64,000 bases of DNA from assembly GCA_040510375.1 (NCBI GenBank), contig JBEVJC010000012.1:124001-188000 (forward strand), read 5' to 3'. Shown piece by piece: positions 51,486-60,156 of the stretch. Each line of letters begins with the position of its first letter. Within the stretch, counting starts at the first letter, position 1. Under the pieces are notes generated by a model. The model was not told the DNA's origin and made no database searches. It saw only the letters and a list, made by a program, of their open reading frames with translations. The DNA is from JBEVJC01 sp040510375. GTDB taxonomy: Bacteria > Bacteroidota > Bacteroidia > Chitinophagales > Chitinophagaceae. The position numbers and the translations under genes are program-made.

Positions 51486-52193
51486 ATGAATATTGTTATC
51501 ACCGGCGCATCCAAGGGTATTGGCAAAGCCATTGCTGAAGTTTTCGCTGAAGACAAGCAGGGGCACAGTTTTTACCTTTGCGCGAGGAATGAAGCGGGAC
51601 TGCAGCTCGCAGGCCGGGAACTGCAGGGAAGGTTCCCCCGCACAAATATTTTTACAAAGGTTTGTGATATGGGCGATCGGGAATCGGTCCGGGTTTTTGC
51701 TGACTGGATACTGGCCACAGCAGATAAAATCGATGTACTGGTAAACAATGCCGGTTTATTTATCCCGGGTAGTGTGGAAACGGAAGAAGAAGGGATACTG
51801 GAAAAAATGATTTCTGTAAACCTGATGGGAACCTATCATCTTACACGTGCACTGATACCGGTGATGAAAGAAAATAAGTCCGGTCATATTTTCAATATCT
51901 GTTCCATCGCTTCTATTAAAGCTTATCATAACGGGGGCGCATACAGTATCAGTAAATTCGCCATGCTGGGTTTCAGCAAGAACCTCCGCGAGGAAATGAA
52001 ACCTTTGGGGATAAAGGTTACATCGGTGTTACCCGGTGCGGTACTGACCGATTCCTGGGCCGGGTTCGACAATAGCAATAACCGGATCATGGAAGCAGCT
52101 GATATTGCAAAAATGGTTTATGCGGCTGCCCGTCTTTCGCCACAGGCCTGTGTGGAAGAGATTCTTGTGAGGCCACAGCTGGGAGATCTCTGA
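51486..52193 (+). CDS. Short-chain dehydrogenase/reductase
   Basis: A 235-residue Rossmann oxidoreductase started at MNIVITGASKGIGKAIAEVFAE, which places the cofactor loop TGASKGIG at 6-13. DVLVNNAGLF follows near 84, the catalytic Ser in ICSIASI near 140 and the Tyr-Lys pair in GAYSISKFAMLGFSK near 155. The sequence resembles the sepiapterin-reductase/3-ketoacyl-ACP reductase branch, but no substrate can be assigned. Divergent from yjjG, with the upstream ORF extension overlapping that gene rejected. Confidence 0.88.
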   Translation: MNIVITGASKGIGKAIAEVFAEDKQGHSFYLCARNEAGLQLAGRELQGRFPRTNIFTKVCDMGDRESVRVFADWILATADKIDVLVNNAGLFIPGSVETEEEGILEKMISVNLMGTYHLTRALIPVMKENKSGHIFNICSIASIKAYHNGGAYSISKFAMLGFSKNLREEMKPLGIKVTSVLPGAVLTDSWAGFDNSNNRIMEAADIAKMVYAAARLSPQACVEEILVRPQLGDL

Positions 52194-52308
52194 GCCTCAG
52201 ACCAGGTTTGTTGAATTGGACCGGTACGCCGGACCTGATTCGTATTGGGTTACTCACATCAGTGTTTTTTAACGCGAACTTTGCTCCTGCTTCTCTATTT
52301 TTAGGTAA

Positions 52309-54138
52309 GTGAAAAAATGGCTGTTCATATTGTTGATGCTGGTTGCCGTACAATGCTGGTCGCAACCTTCCATGCGGACGGTAGTAACTCCCGGACCTGT
52401 AGCAACCGGTGAATCCTTCCAGGTGCAGTATGTGCTGGAGGACATGGACAATTCCGATGATTTTTACCAGCCGGACTTTAAAGGTTTCCATATTGTAAGC
52501 GGACCGCAGTACTATACAGCCCAGACTTATGGTCCGCATGGTGTCACCCGGATGCGCAATATAGTTTACACACTGGCAGCCCTGAAGCCGGGGCTGTACA
52601 TAATTCCAGGGGCATCGGCACTGGTCAACGGAAAGTTGGTGAAAAGCCGGAAAACATCCATTAAGGTAGTGGAAAGCCAGAAACAGGATGTTATTGGGAT
52701 GCAGGATCGCATGCTGGGCGACTATTACCTGCGTGCCGGTGAGGATCCTTACCAGAAAATCAGGAAAAACCTTTTCATCAGGGTGCAGGTCGATCGCAGG
52801 AGCTGTTATGTGGGTGAACCCATCATTGCAGTGTTCAAACTTTATTCAACACTTGAATCAAGATCTGATATCATCAAGAATCCAGGTCTGTATGGTTTTA
52901 CTGTTCAGGATATGATCGGTTTGCATGATGGCCGGGTGAGTACCGAGGTTATAAATGGGAAAAAGTTCGACGTGCATACTATCCGGAAAGTGCAGATGTA
53001 TGCATTGCGTCCCGGGACATTCCAAGTGGATCCGATGGAAGTCCGCAATAAGGTGGAGTTTTATAAAGCAATCGTACCCGGTGAGAAGGAAACGGAACAA
53101 ACGATCCGTGAAGGAGTGATTGATACTGACGATTTCCGTTCGCTCATCAATACCGTGGTTTATGAAAGTAATATGAGTACGGAACCGGTTACGATTACGG
53201 TCCGTCCCACACCTGAGAAAGCCCGTCCCGATAGTTTCAGCGGTGCGGTTGGCAAGTTCAGTATTCAGGCCAGCCTCCTGAAAAATTCGGTGCATACAAA
53301 CGAGGATGCAATTCTTGAAGTGCGGATCAGTGGTGCAGGTAACTTCACACAATTATCGGCTCCGGAAATCAAATGGCCGGCAGGTATTACTGCATTTGAT
53401 CCCGAGATCAGCGACCGTATTGATCCGGCAACTGCACCATTAAAGGGAGAGCGGTTATTCCGTTATCATTTCGTGTCAAATAAAACAGGAACACACCTGC
53501 TGCCGGCAGTGGTCATGTCTTTTTTTAATCCTGACAGCAACCGGTACAATACGTTGTCTACTTCAGGACTCCCGGTAGTAGTAACTGATTCAGTAAGGAG
53601 GGGTGGACCATTAAATCAACTTGCAGGTTCACAAACTGTTTCTACTGGCTGGTGGATCGTGGGGGCAGTTGCCTTGCTGATGATCATAGCCTTGCTGTTG
53701 CTGGTCATCTATGTTCGCCGTACAAGGAGACGAACAGGTGCCATTCGGGTGTCACCGCCTGAAATGCCCGTCAGGCCTGACATTGATGTACTGCTGGCAA
53801 ATGCAAAAAGATTGGTCGGTATAAATGACAAATCGTTTTATGTAAGTCTCCGTGAAGGAATATGGCGCTTTTGCTCCCGTTATTTTGGTCTTTCAGGCAG
53901 CCAGATGAATCGCCTTTACCTGGTAAAGGTAATGCAGGCTGCTTCAATACCGGAATCGGCGCAACAGGAGATTAACCGGATTCTTGATCATTGTGAAACC
54001 GGGATGTTCACCAATGTTTTTTCAGAAGGAAATAACGATGAATTGTATGCCCGCACATTGGCGGTGTTGAAGCAGATAGAAAGCCTGTCTACTCCGAATA
54101 CTTATAACCCACGCCCCTCACCGAATGGAAATATTTAG
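52309..54138 (+). CDS. batD: BatD-family (oxygen tolerance) membrane protein
   Basis: A 609-residue protein with GTG start (MKKWLFILLMLVAVQCWSQ, signal peptide). The BatD domain covers most of it: PGPVATGESFQVQYVLEDMDNSDDF, FKGFHIVSGPQY, KLVKSRKTSIKV and a set of Ig-like beta segments, for example VSIQASLLKNSVHTNEDAILEVRISGAGNF near 330. A membrane helix at about 445-467 is followed by a cytosolic tail of about 140 residues with LREGIWRFCSRYFG. In the classical bat operon it sits with moxR and batABC/E; here it stands alone next to an SDR and converges with a response regulator, overlapping it by 50 bp. Confidence 0.85.
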   Translation: MKKWLFILLMLVAVQCWSQPSMRTVVTPGPVATGESFQVQYVLEDMDNSDDFYQPDFKGFHIVSGPQYYTAQTYGPHGVTRMRNIVYTLAALKPGLYIIPGASALVNGKLVKSRKTSIKVVESQKQDVIGMQDRMLGDYYLRAGEDPYQKIRKNLFIRVQVDRRSCYVGEPIIAVFKLYSTLESRSDIIKNPGLYGFTVQDMIGLHDGRVSTEVINGKKFDVHTIRKVQMYALRPGTFQVDPMEVRNKVEFYKAIVPGEKETEQTIREGVIDTDDFRSLINTVVYESNMSTEPVTITVRPTPEKARPDSFSGAVGKFSIQASLLKNSVHTNEDAILEVRISGAGNFTQLSAPEIKWPAGITAFDPEISDRIDPATAPLKGERLFRYHFVSNKTGTHLLPAVVMSFFNPDSNRYNTLSTSGLPVVVTDSVRRGGPLNQLAGSQTVSTGWWIVGAVALLMIIALLLLVIYVRRTRRRTGAIRVSPPEMPVRPDIDVLLANAKRLVGINDKSFYVSLREGIWRFCSRYFGLSGSQMNRLYLVKVMQAASIPESAQQEINRILDHCETGMFTNVFSEGNNDELYARTLAVLKQIESLSTPNTYNPRPSPNGNI

Positions 54139-54796
54139 GGTTCCTGCTATCATGTTCGAAGTATTTCCTGAAGTTCAAAATGAAATTGTCGATGGTGCGG
54201 GTGGTTGGGTAAACGTTATAACCCCAGACCGACTGCAGGATCTTTTCTCTAGGCACCACTTCATTTTTATTTTCTATCAGTAGTTTCAGCAGCATTGTTT
54301 CTTTTTTGCTCAGCTGGATCTTTCCGTTTGACTGTGTGGTGGCTTCCTGCGCTTTAAAATCAATGATATTATTCCCGAAAGTATAACTGTTACCAACGGT
54401 GGAACGGTCCTGCAGTTTTTTATTCTTGTCAATCAGTTTATGAACCCGGAGTAATAATTCTTCCAGGTTGAATGGTTTGGTAAGATAATCATCCGCTCCT
54501 TTTTTAAGGCCCAGCACGCGGTCAGCGCTGCTGTTTTTTGCACTCAGGATCAGGATGGGCATTTCATTGTTACTGATGCGGATTGTTTCTGCAACGCTGA
54601 TGCCATCCATTTCAGGAAGCATTACATCGAGGATCAGCAGATCGAAATATTCATTGGCAACAGCCTTCAGGGCTGCTGCGCCGTCGTAAGCAGATATAAC
54701 ATCATACCCTTCCAGTTCGAGATTAAGCTTTAAGGCTTCATGAAGGTTTTCTTCATCTTCGACCAGCAGTATGGAAAGTTTCTTTTTATCGTTCAT
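54089..54796 (-). CDS. OmpR/PhoB-family response regulator
   Basis: A 235-residue regulator. The receiver domain has LVEDEENLHE, phospho-acceptor D57 in LLILDVMLPEMDG and KPFNLEELLLRV with the conserved Lys. The winged helix (about 135-235) has LSKKETMLLKLL and ends SVRGVGYKYSE. It is 2 bp downstream of its kinase. Its last 50 bp overlap the batD 3' end on the opposite strand, so transcription of the two genes must interfere or read through unless tightly terminated. Confidence 0.93.
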   Translation of the reverse strand: MNDKKKLSILLVEDEENLHEALKLNLELEGYDVISAYDGAAALKAVANEYFDLLILDVMLPEMDGISVAETIRISNNEMPILILSAKNSSADRVLGLKKGADDYLTKPFNLEELLLRVHKLIDKNKKLQDRSTVGNSYTFGNNIIDFKAQEATTQSNGKIQLSKKETMLLKLLIENKNEVVPREKILQSVWGYNVYPTTRTIDNFILNFRKYFEHDSRNPKYFHSVRGVGYKYSE

Positions 54797-54798
54797 GT

Positions 54799-55791
54799 TC
54801 AGATGTAAAAAATCACCGCAAAATTACTTCCGTGTGGAGTATTGTTTGTCACCAAAATGTCCGCATTGTGGTCATTGGCTATCTTACGGCAAAGATAGAG
54901 CCCAAGGCCGGTGCCCTGGGTTTTCCTTGTGCTTTCGTTTCCCACCCGGTAGAATTTTTCAAATATCTTTTGCTTTTCATCGTCGGGGATTCCGCTGCCC
55001 TGGTCGCGGATTTCGAGGCGAAGACTTTTAACGGACCGGGTCAGGGATGCACTGATAACAGAATCCCTGGGGGAATATTTGATCGCGTTTTCAACGAGGT
55101 TATTGATGAGCAGCTGGATGAGCAGGGGGTCGGCCTTCAGGTCGGCACTGGTGTCAATGTTATCATGGAACTGGCGGTCGGGAAAGCGTTTGCGAAAGTC
55201 GTTAATGCTGTCTCTCAGCAGATCCGAGAGATCGATCTCTTCGCGGCTGAAGGTATAACCGCCCCCTTCAAGCTGTGACGCTATCAGGATATTATTGGTA
55301 AGGAAGTTAAGGCGGTTGGTTTCTTCCAGTGTCAGGCGGATCAGCTTCTTTTGTTTTTCCGGATCGAGGGTGTGTTTCTGGAGGGTTTCAAGATTCAGGC
55401 GGGCAATGGCAATCGGGGTTTTCAATTCATGGGTGACGGCCATCATAAAGTTCTGTTGCTGTTGCTGCAGGCGGAACTGGCGACGTACAGACCGGTAAAC
55501 AAAGGTGGCACCGATGAGAATGACGATCAGGAAGACACTTCCTTCGCCCGCATATTTACGGCGGTTGCGCCGGTGTTCGTCGGTAATGCGGGCAAGTGCA
55601 TCATCATAGGCAGCCTGTTGGGTAAAAGGATTAACCGCACTGCGAAGCTGCATTTCCTTGAAGTCATACATGAGGTCGTTCTGCCGTTCAAGGGAAATAT
55701 ACCAGAATACCAGGGCCACCACGATATAGGTAAGAAGGAGCCAGTAGATCCCGGTAGCCCGGCGTAATTTCCTTTTAATGGGATCTGGCAT
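54799..55791 (-). CDS. Sensor histidine kinase
   Basis: A 330-residue membrane kinase. TM1 at about 17-33, a short periplasmic loop of about 50 residues, TM2 at about 84-100, then HisKA with His121 in MAVTHELKTPIAIARL and a HATPase domain (NNLVENAIKYSP, IRDQGSGIPDDEKQKIFEKFYR, GTGLGLYLC). The short loop suggests a sensor that responds to membrane or another protein rather than a bound ligand (inference). It is followed after 2 bp by the response regulator. Confidence 0.92.
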   Translation of the reverse strand: MPDPIKRKLRRATGIYWLLLTYIVVALVFWYISLERQNDLMYDFKEMQLRSAVNPFTQQAAYDDALARITDEHRRNRRKYAGEGSVFLIVILIGATFVYRSVRRQFRLQQQQQNFMMAVTHELKTPIAIARLNLETLQKHTLDPEKQKKLIRLTLEETNRLNFLTNNILIASQLEGGGYTFSREEIDLSDLLRDSINDFRKRFPDRQFHDNIDTSADLKADPLLIQLLINNLVENAIKYSPRDSVISASLTRSVKSLRLEIRDQGSGIPDDEKQKIFEKFYRVGNESTRKTQGTGLGLYLCRKIANDHNADILVTNNTPHGSNFAVIFYI

Positions 55792-55796
55792 GGTAA

Positions 55797-56270
55797 TCAG
55801 GGATTGATTTTCTCCACCCGTATACCGGCATCAAGCACATTCATCAGGGGATTCTCCCTCATGATCTGCTCAAGGGTGAAGCTGTAAAGGCCGGGTTTAA
55901 AATTCTGCTCGGCCAGGAGGATGCGGTGTTCATATATATCATCCATGCCGCGGCCGAGCCATCCTTTTTCATTATTGCCCAGTTCCAGTTCACGCTGCAC
56001 TTTCTGTGCTGTGTCCTGGCCGGGACCTTTAATATAAAGGTTAACATAGATATTATTAAAGTTGTACCGGTCGGTGTGACGAAGTATCATAAATACCCGG
56101 TACATAGGAACACTATCCCTGATCTGGAATTCAAAAGCGGGTTTATAATTACTCTGCCAGGCATGATCGGGGATCCGCACTGATTTTTCATAGAGGTCAA
56201 CCGTGGTACAGGAAACCCCATAGGTCATTGCAACCAGGATCAGGTAAATAAACGCCGGCCGTTTTTTCAA
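55797..56270 (-). CDS. gldH: Gliding motility lipoprotein GldH
   Basis: A 157-residue lipoprotein starting at TTG (MKKRPAFIYLI); the signal peptide ends in GVSC, so Cys21 is probably lipidated. Family landmarks are VRIPDHAWQSNYKPAFEFQIRDS, YNFNNIYVNLYIKGP and the middle segment NEKGWLGRGMDDIYEHRIL. GldH is one of the lipoproteins required for gliding and type IX secretion in Flavobacterium. A -7 element lies 14 bp upstream. It is followed by the histidine kinase on the same strand after 5 bp. Confidence 0.88.
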   Translation of the reverse strand: MKKRPAFIYLILVAMTYGVSCTTVDLYEKSVRIPDHAWQSNYKPAFEFQIRDSVPMYRVFMILRHTDRYNFNNIYVNLYIKGPGQDTAQKVQRELELGNNEKGWLGRGMDDIYEHRILLAEQNFKPGLYSFTLEQIMRENPLMNVLDAGIRVEKINP

Positions 56271-56284
56271 GAGAAGTGTTTTTA

Positions 56285-56292
56285 CAAAAATA
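56285..56292 (-). promoter_or_regulatory. Bacteroidota -7 element (TATTTTTG)
   Basis: TAnnTTTG match on the minus strand, 14 bp upstream of the TTG start of gldH. It supports that unusual start codon. Confidence 0.45.
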
Positions 56293-56306
56293 AGTGATGT
56301 GTTGGA

Positions 56307-57182
56307 TCAAAGAACATTCAGTACCTGCTCCTTGGCTTTTTCCAGTTCATCCTTCATCATCACCACTGCCATCTGGATGGTGGAATCGTATGCCTTGGAA
56401 CCGGTGGTGTTGATCTCCCTTCCGATTTCCTGGAGTATAAAAGAAAGTTTCTTGCCCTTTGAATCATCTGCATCCCGGAGCAGGCTCTTGAAATAATCGC
56501 AATGGTTTTTCAGGCGCACCTGTTCTTCCGTAATATCGATTTTTTCTATGTAGTAAACCAGTTCCTGTTCCAGTCGGTTGCCATCGTAGTTTTCCTTGCC
56601 AACATTTTCTTCCAGCAAGCGGGTGATACCCTCGCGGATTTTTTGTTTGCGCAGGGGTTCAAGTTTGATGACCTCCTGTTGCTGTTCTTCAATCCGGATA
56701 ATCCTGGTGAGCAGTTCCTGCTCCAGCACAGCTCCTTCATTGAGGCGGTGTTTGTTGAGATTATCGATTGCCTTTAAAAGGATCAGCCGGAGGTCGGTCC
56801 ATTCCTGGTCAGAAAGGGTTTCACTGCTTGGCGTAATCACTTCGGGAAGTTTCACCAGTGTACTGAGAATATGGGAGGGGTCGAGGTTAAGCGCTTTTGA
56901 CAGTTCGGCCAGCGGCTGGTAATACGCCTTTGCCAGATCTGTATTAATGGTCACCGGTTTTGCACTGCCGGTTTCTTTCAGGCTGATCATACAATCCACG
57001 CTGCCGCGGATGAGTTTTTCCGAAAGGATCCTGCGGATATCGAATTCAAAAGGTTTGAGGATCGCGGGCATTTTCAGCTGGAGCTCGAATTGTTTTCCGT
57101 TGAGTGATTTAATATCGATCAGGAAGGTCTTGTCGCCCACATTCTGTTCTGATCTTCCAAAGCCCGTCATTGATTTCAACAT
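56307..57182 (-). CDS. YicC/YloC-family endoribonuclease
   Basis: A 291-residue protein starting MLKSMTGFGRSEQNVGDKTF, the highly conserved YicC opening, followed by DIKSLNGKQFELQLKMPAIL and FEFDIRRILSEKLIRGSVDC, and ending with the family C-terminus LSFILQEIGREINTTGSKAYDSTIQ. E. coli YicC and B. subtilis YloC are endoribonucleases; target RNAs here are unknown. gldH lies 36 bp downstream, so they may share a transcript, although gldH has its own promoter. Confidence 0.93.
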   Translation of the reverse strand: MLKSMTGFGRSEQNVGDKTFLIDIKSLNGKQFELQLKMPAILKPFEFDIRRILSEKLIRGSVDCMISLKETGSAKPVTINTDLAKAYYQPLAELSKALNLDPSHILSTLVKLPEVITPSSETLSDQEWTDLRLILLKAIDNLNKHRLNEGAVLEQELLTRIIRIEEQQQEVIKLEPLRKQKIREGITRLLEENVGKENYDGNRLEQELVYYIEKIDITEEQVRLKNHCDYFKSLLRDADDSKGKKLSFILQEIGREINTTGSKAYDSTIQMAVVMMKDELEKAKEQVLNVL

Positions 57183-57354
57183 GTACTACTTATTTGATTA
57201 TGATAAAGGTATCTGAATTCCTGTGAATCGGAGTTTTGTGTTTGATTTAGCGTTGCGTAGCTGTCCGGCAGTAAAACTGTTTTCCGTTCAGCCGGACTTA
57301 TCAGTTAGTAAACACATGAATGGTTTGTTGGATGGATCTGCTGCTCTTAAAAAC

Positions 57355-57383
57355 TAAAAATCCCCTCGAAGAATCGAAGGGAT
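57355..57383 (-). terminator. Orphan terminator-like hairpin (minus strand)
   Basis: On the minus strand the stem atcccttcga / tcgaggggat with a TTCT loop is followed by TTTTTAG. No minus-strand gene lies upstream of it for at least 1.4 kb, so it may end an unrecognised small RNA. Confidence 0.55.
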
Positions 57384-57831
57384 CATTATAATGGATGGGT
57401 TAGTAAGTACAGGGAAATAAATTTCCCTACACAATATTAAATATAATTTCTGCTATCCAAAAAAAAATTATAAAGAATTTTATTCACAATTTATGCTTTC
57501 TGTGGAAAATACCAGGGTAAACCACAAGGTATGTCCAATGATCGGGCAGGGTGGAAGCAACAGATGTTTGAATCAGAATTATATATCCGCCGGGCAGCCG
57601 TGTATGCAATATTTATCTGGGCTGATGTAGTCCATTTATAAAAAAAGTAGTCAGGATCCCGTCTGGCTTATATTAATGTACAGGCTGTAATCCTTGCTGG
57701 CTGCTGCTTTCAAACGACGGCTAAGTTGGCGTTACAATACTGGGAAAGGTTTATAATTTGTTTGTTGATCATACTCTGTGTAATATCCACCGGCTTTTTT
57801 ATTTTGATATCCGTCGCTGATGGTTTGCAAT

Positions 57832-57839
57832 TACCTTTG
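57832..57839 (+). promoter_or_regulatory. Bacteroidota -7 element (TACCTTTG)
   Basis: TAnnTTTG match 15 bp upstream of the lpxD ATG at 57855, which it decides. Confidence 0.5.
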
Positions 57840-57854
57840 CAAAAAGCTTTTCAT

Positions 57855-58799
57855 ATGCGTTTTAATGAACCTGTTTCCCTGACTCATATCGCTGAACTTA
57901 TCGGTGCAGAACTTATTGGTAACACCGGTGCCTCGGCCCTCGGAATTAACGAGATTCATAAGGTGGAGCCGGGCGACCTGGTGTTTGTGGATCATCCCAA
58001 GTACTACGACAAGTGTGTGAATTCGGCCGCCAGCTTTATCATTATCAATAAGGAAACAGCGTTTCCCGAAGGCAAGGCATTACTTATAACCCCTGATCCT
58101 TTTGAGGCATACCAGACCATCATCCGCACCTACCGTCCGTTTACTCCCTCCATGAAAATGCTTGGTGAGAGCTCTTCGGTGGGCGAGGGAACAGTCGTTA
58201 TGCCCAATGCATATATCGGCAATCACGTGCGGGTGGGAAGGAATTGTGTGATCTACCCCAACGTAACGATTATGGATTTTTGTGTGATTGGCGACGATGT
58301 GATTATCCAGTCGGGTACCGTAATTGGAAGTGATGCGTTTTATTATAACAAGAAGACCAACCGGGAGATCCATTATAAAAAAATGCTTAGTGGTGGCCGG
58401 GTGGTGATTGAAAATGGGGTAGAGATAGGTGCGAATTGTACAATTGACCGCGGGGTAAGTGGTGATACACTGGTGGGTGCGGGCACGAAGATGGATAACC
58501 TGGTTCATATCGGTCATGATACCGTTATAGGAAAAAACTGTTTGTTTGCGGCACAGGTTGGGATCGCCGGAGCCACTACAATTGAAGACAATGTGATCCT
58601 GTGGGGTCAGGTAGGGGTGAGTAAAACGTTGACGATTGGTAAGGATGCGGTGGTCAACGCGCAGAGTGGTGTAAAGAACGATCTGTCAGCAGGCAAGGCT
58701 TATTTCGGATCACCGGCAGAGGAAGCGCGTGATAAAATGCGTGAACTGGTTTGGATCAAACGAATCCCGCAGTTATGGGAAAAGGTAATGGGAAAATAA
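57855..58799 (+). CDS. lpxD: LpxD-type UDP-3-O-(acyl)glucosamine N-acyltransferase
   Basis: A 314-residue cytoplasmic enzyme of lipid A synthesis that adds the second acyl chain. The start is MRFNEPVSLTHIAELIGAEL; a frame opening 129 bp upstream would add a hydrophobic extension of 43 residues and is rejected because a promoter lies within it. The N-terminal uridine-binding domain (1-95) has VEPGDLVFVDHPKYYDKC. A left-handed beta-helix of hexapeptide repeats (about 105-280) contains GTVIGSDAFYYNKK, GANCTIDRG, the catalytic His in DNLVHIGHDTVIG and AAQVGIAGATTI. The C-terminal helix is IKRIPQLWEKVMGK. Confidence 0.92.
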   Translation: MRFNEPVSLTHIAELIGAELIGNTGASALGINEIHKVEPGDLVFVDHPKYYDKCVNSAASFIIINKETAFPEGKALLITPDPFEAYQTIIRTYRPFTPSMKMLGESSSVGEGTVVMPNAYIGNHVRVGRNCVIYPNVTIMDFCVIGDDVIIQSGTVIGSDAFYYNKKTNREIHYKKMLSGGRVVIENGVEIGANCTIDRGVSGDTLVGAGTKMDNLVHIGHDTVIGKNCLFAAQVGIAGATTIEDNVILWGQVGVSKTLTIGKDAVVNAQSGVKNDLSAGKAYFGSPAEEARDKMRELVWIKRIPQLWEKVMGK

Positions 58800-58827
58800 A
58801 ATAACAGGGGTGCCTGTTATTTTATTT
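58794..58827. terminator. Bidirectional terminator, perfect 15-bp stem
   Basis: aaataaaataacagg and cctgttattttattt are perfect reverse complements around GGTG. The stem includes the lpxD stop codon. It separates lpxD from the convergent gene and can serve both. Confidence 0.85.
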
Positions 58828-58853
58828 ATAAGTTGAAACGAATGTTAAACAAT

Positions 58854-59930
58854 CTATGGCTGGTAATCGTATGGTAGCTGGTCGCCAAGGTTTTTCCAGC
58901 TCCAGTAACCCTGGTTGATCCAGTCGCCCTGGTCATAGTAATATCCGTTCTCCATAATAGCGATAGCCTCCCTCATGTCTGCATAGGAGATCTGGAGTAA
59001 TACATCCTTTGGCAGTTTGAACTGTTTAAGGTACTCGGGATCGGGTCGGCGGACGGTATACTGGATCCGGATTTTAGCGGGAAACCAGAGTTCTACCTGC
59101 AAGGTGCTATCCAGTGCACCAAAGTAGGAAGTGTCGTAAACATTTTCCAGCCGGGTAAAACGTGTCGGGTCTTTTTCGTCGAGCAGGCTGATCATCCAGC
59201 CATCTTCAGTAACGGTGCTGTCGTAATAACTGCGCATGAACTGCAGCTTTGAACCGAGGTAGGCTTCCTTCCTGTTTTTCGCCCATACAGCTTTCAGGCT
59301 GTCGGGTCCATCCATTTCACTGTAAAGGCAGAACCCGCGGTACGAATTGATATCGTTATTATAATTGTAGATAAAAGAATCGAGTTCGTAACGAAGGGTA
59401 TAACCCAATGCATTGTTTTCAAGTCTCAGTGGTTCGGTTGCCAGTACCCGGAGTTTATTACTTCTTTTCAGTAAAAAGAATTTCAAAACGTCGGGGTTGA
59501 GCAGGTTGGTCTGTGACGCATTGGGGGTAGTACCTACAAAATGTTCAATAAAGAATTTGCCGTATTTGGTCCAGCCGTCTTTCACCTCGCTGCTTGTTTT
59601 TATAACTACTTCGCCCAGGCTTTTTTCTTCCTTCACCATTTCAATATCCGGGATGCGGCCGTCATTGGCGGTGATACGGAGCTGGCGCGACTGGTAACCG
59701 GTGAAACTTACAACCAGGTCGTACCCGCCCGAGCGGAGTTCAAGTGAGAACAAACCTTCTTTATTGGTAGCAGAGCCAACCGTGGTGTTCTGGCAGTATA
59801 CCGATGCGCCGGCAAGGGCTTCCTTCGATGCTGAATCGATAATGCGTCCGGTAATGGTCATTGTCTGGGCGACTGAATGAAAATAAGTGAACAGCAGCAG
59901 CAGACTAAAATATAGGCGTGTCACAGTCAT
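58854..59930 (-). CDS. Exported protein with carboxypeptidase-regulatory-like domain
   Basis: A 358-residue exported protein. The start is the ATG giving MTVTRLYFSLLLLFTYFHSVAQ, a signal peptide. Residues about 24-110 are a carboxypeptidase-D regulatory-like domain (TGRIIDSASKEALAGASVYCQNTTVGSATNKEGLFSLEL, then SFTGYQSRQLRI and GEVVIKTSSEV). The rest is a beta-rich domain found with this module in Bacteroidota outer-membrane proteins, with YTLRYELDSFIYNYNN and VELWFPAKIRIQYTV. No barrel or plug is present. Function unknown; probably an outer-membrane or periplasmic partner protein. Confidence 0.82.
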   Translation of the reverse strand: MTVTRLYFSLLLLFTYFHSVAQTMTITGRIIDSASKEALAGASVYCQNTTVGSATNKEGLFSLELRSGGYDLVVSFTGYQSRQLRITANDGRIPDIEMVKEEKSLGEVVIKTSSEVKDGWTKYGKFFIEHFVGTTPNASQTNLLNPDVLKFFLLKRSNKLRVLATEPLRLENNALGYTLRYELDSFIYNYNNDINSYRGFCLYSEMDGPDSLKAVWAKNRKEAYLGSKLQFMRSYYDSTVTEDGWMISLLDEKDPTRFTRLENVYDTSYFGALDSTLQVELWFPAKIRIQYTVRRPDPEYLKQFKLPKDVLLQISYADMREAIAIMENGYYYDQGDWINQGYWSWKNLGDQLPYDYQP

Positions 59931-60084
59931 ATTGAATTTTGGGGTAAGGTACAATTTACGTGCCGTGGGATAAAGGTGATCCTACGATGAAAACTACTTG
60001 TGTCCGATGATTTATCACATATCCGGAAGATCTGATTGTTATTGACAGGGAGGGTATTTTAGAGGCTTGCCTGGAGCAATATTA

Positions 60085-60156
60085 TTATTTCAGGTTGACC
60101 AGGTACTTCCTTTGGGTTTATTTGTGTTTCAGATTGGCCAGGTATTTTTCACTGGC
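60085..60156 (-). repeat. Two-copy tandem repeat across the stop codon of the epimerase gene
   Basis: On the minus strand copy 1 (60156-60118) is the coding tail SEKYLANLKHK-stop. Copy 2 (60117-60085) follows in the same frame and reads TQRKYLVNLK-stop. Over the shared KYLxNLK codons there are 3 mismatches in 21 nt, two in third positions. The copies are offset by 39 bp at the core, and copy 2 lacks the HK codons. Confidence 0.88.

Larger units (their letters stand above)
57183..57854. other. Intergenic region of 672 bp between yicC and lpxD
   Basis: No gene is supported here. Reading the first 129 bp before the lpxD start as coding would give a hydrophobic N-terminal extension, rejected because a promoter lies within it. 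The part up to about 57550 is AT-rich. It contains a terminator-like hairpin facing the minus strand (57360-57383) with no gene upstream of it on that strand, and a small hairpin gggaaat/atttccc near 57409-57426. Confidence 0.6.

Noticed and set aside
57726..57854. A 43-residue hydrophobic N-terminal extension of LpxD
   Set aside because: A TAnnTTTG promoter lies inside it, and the domain begins normally at the ATG at 57855.
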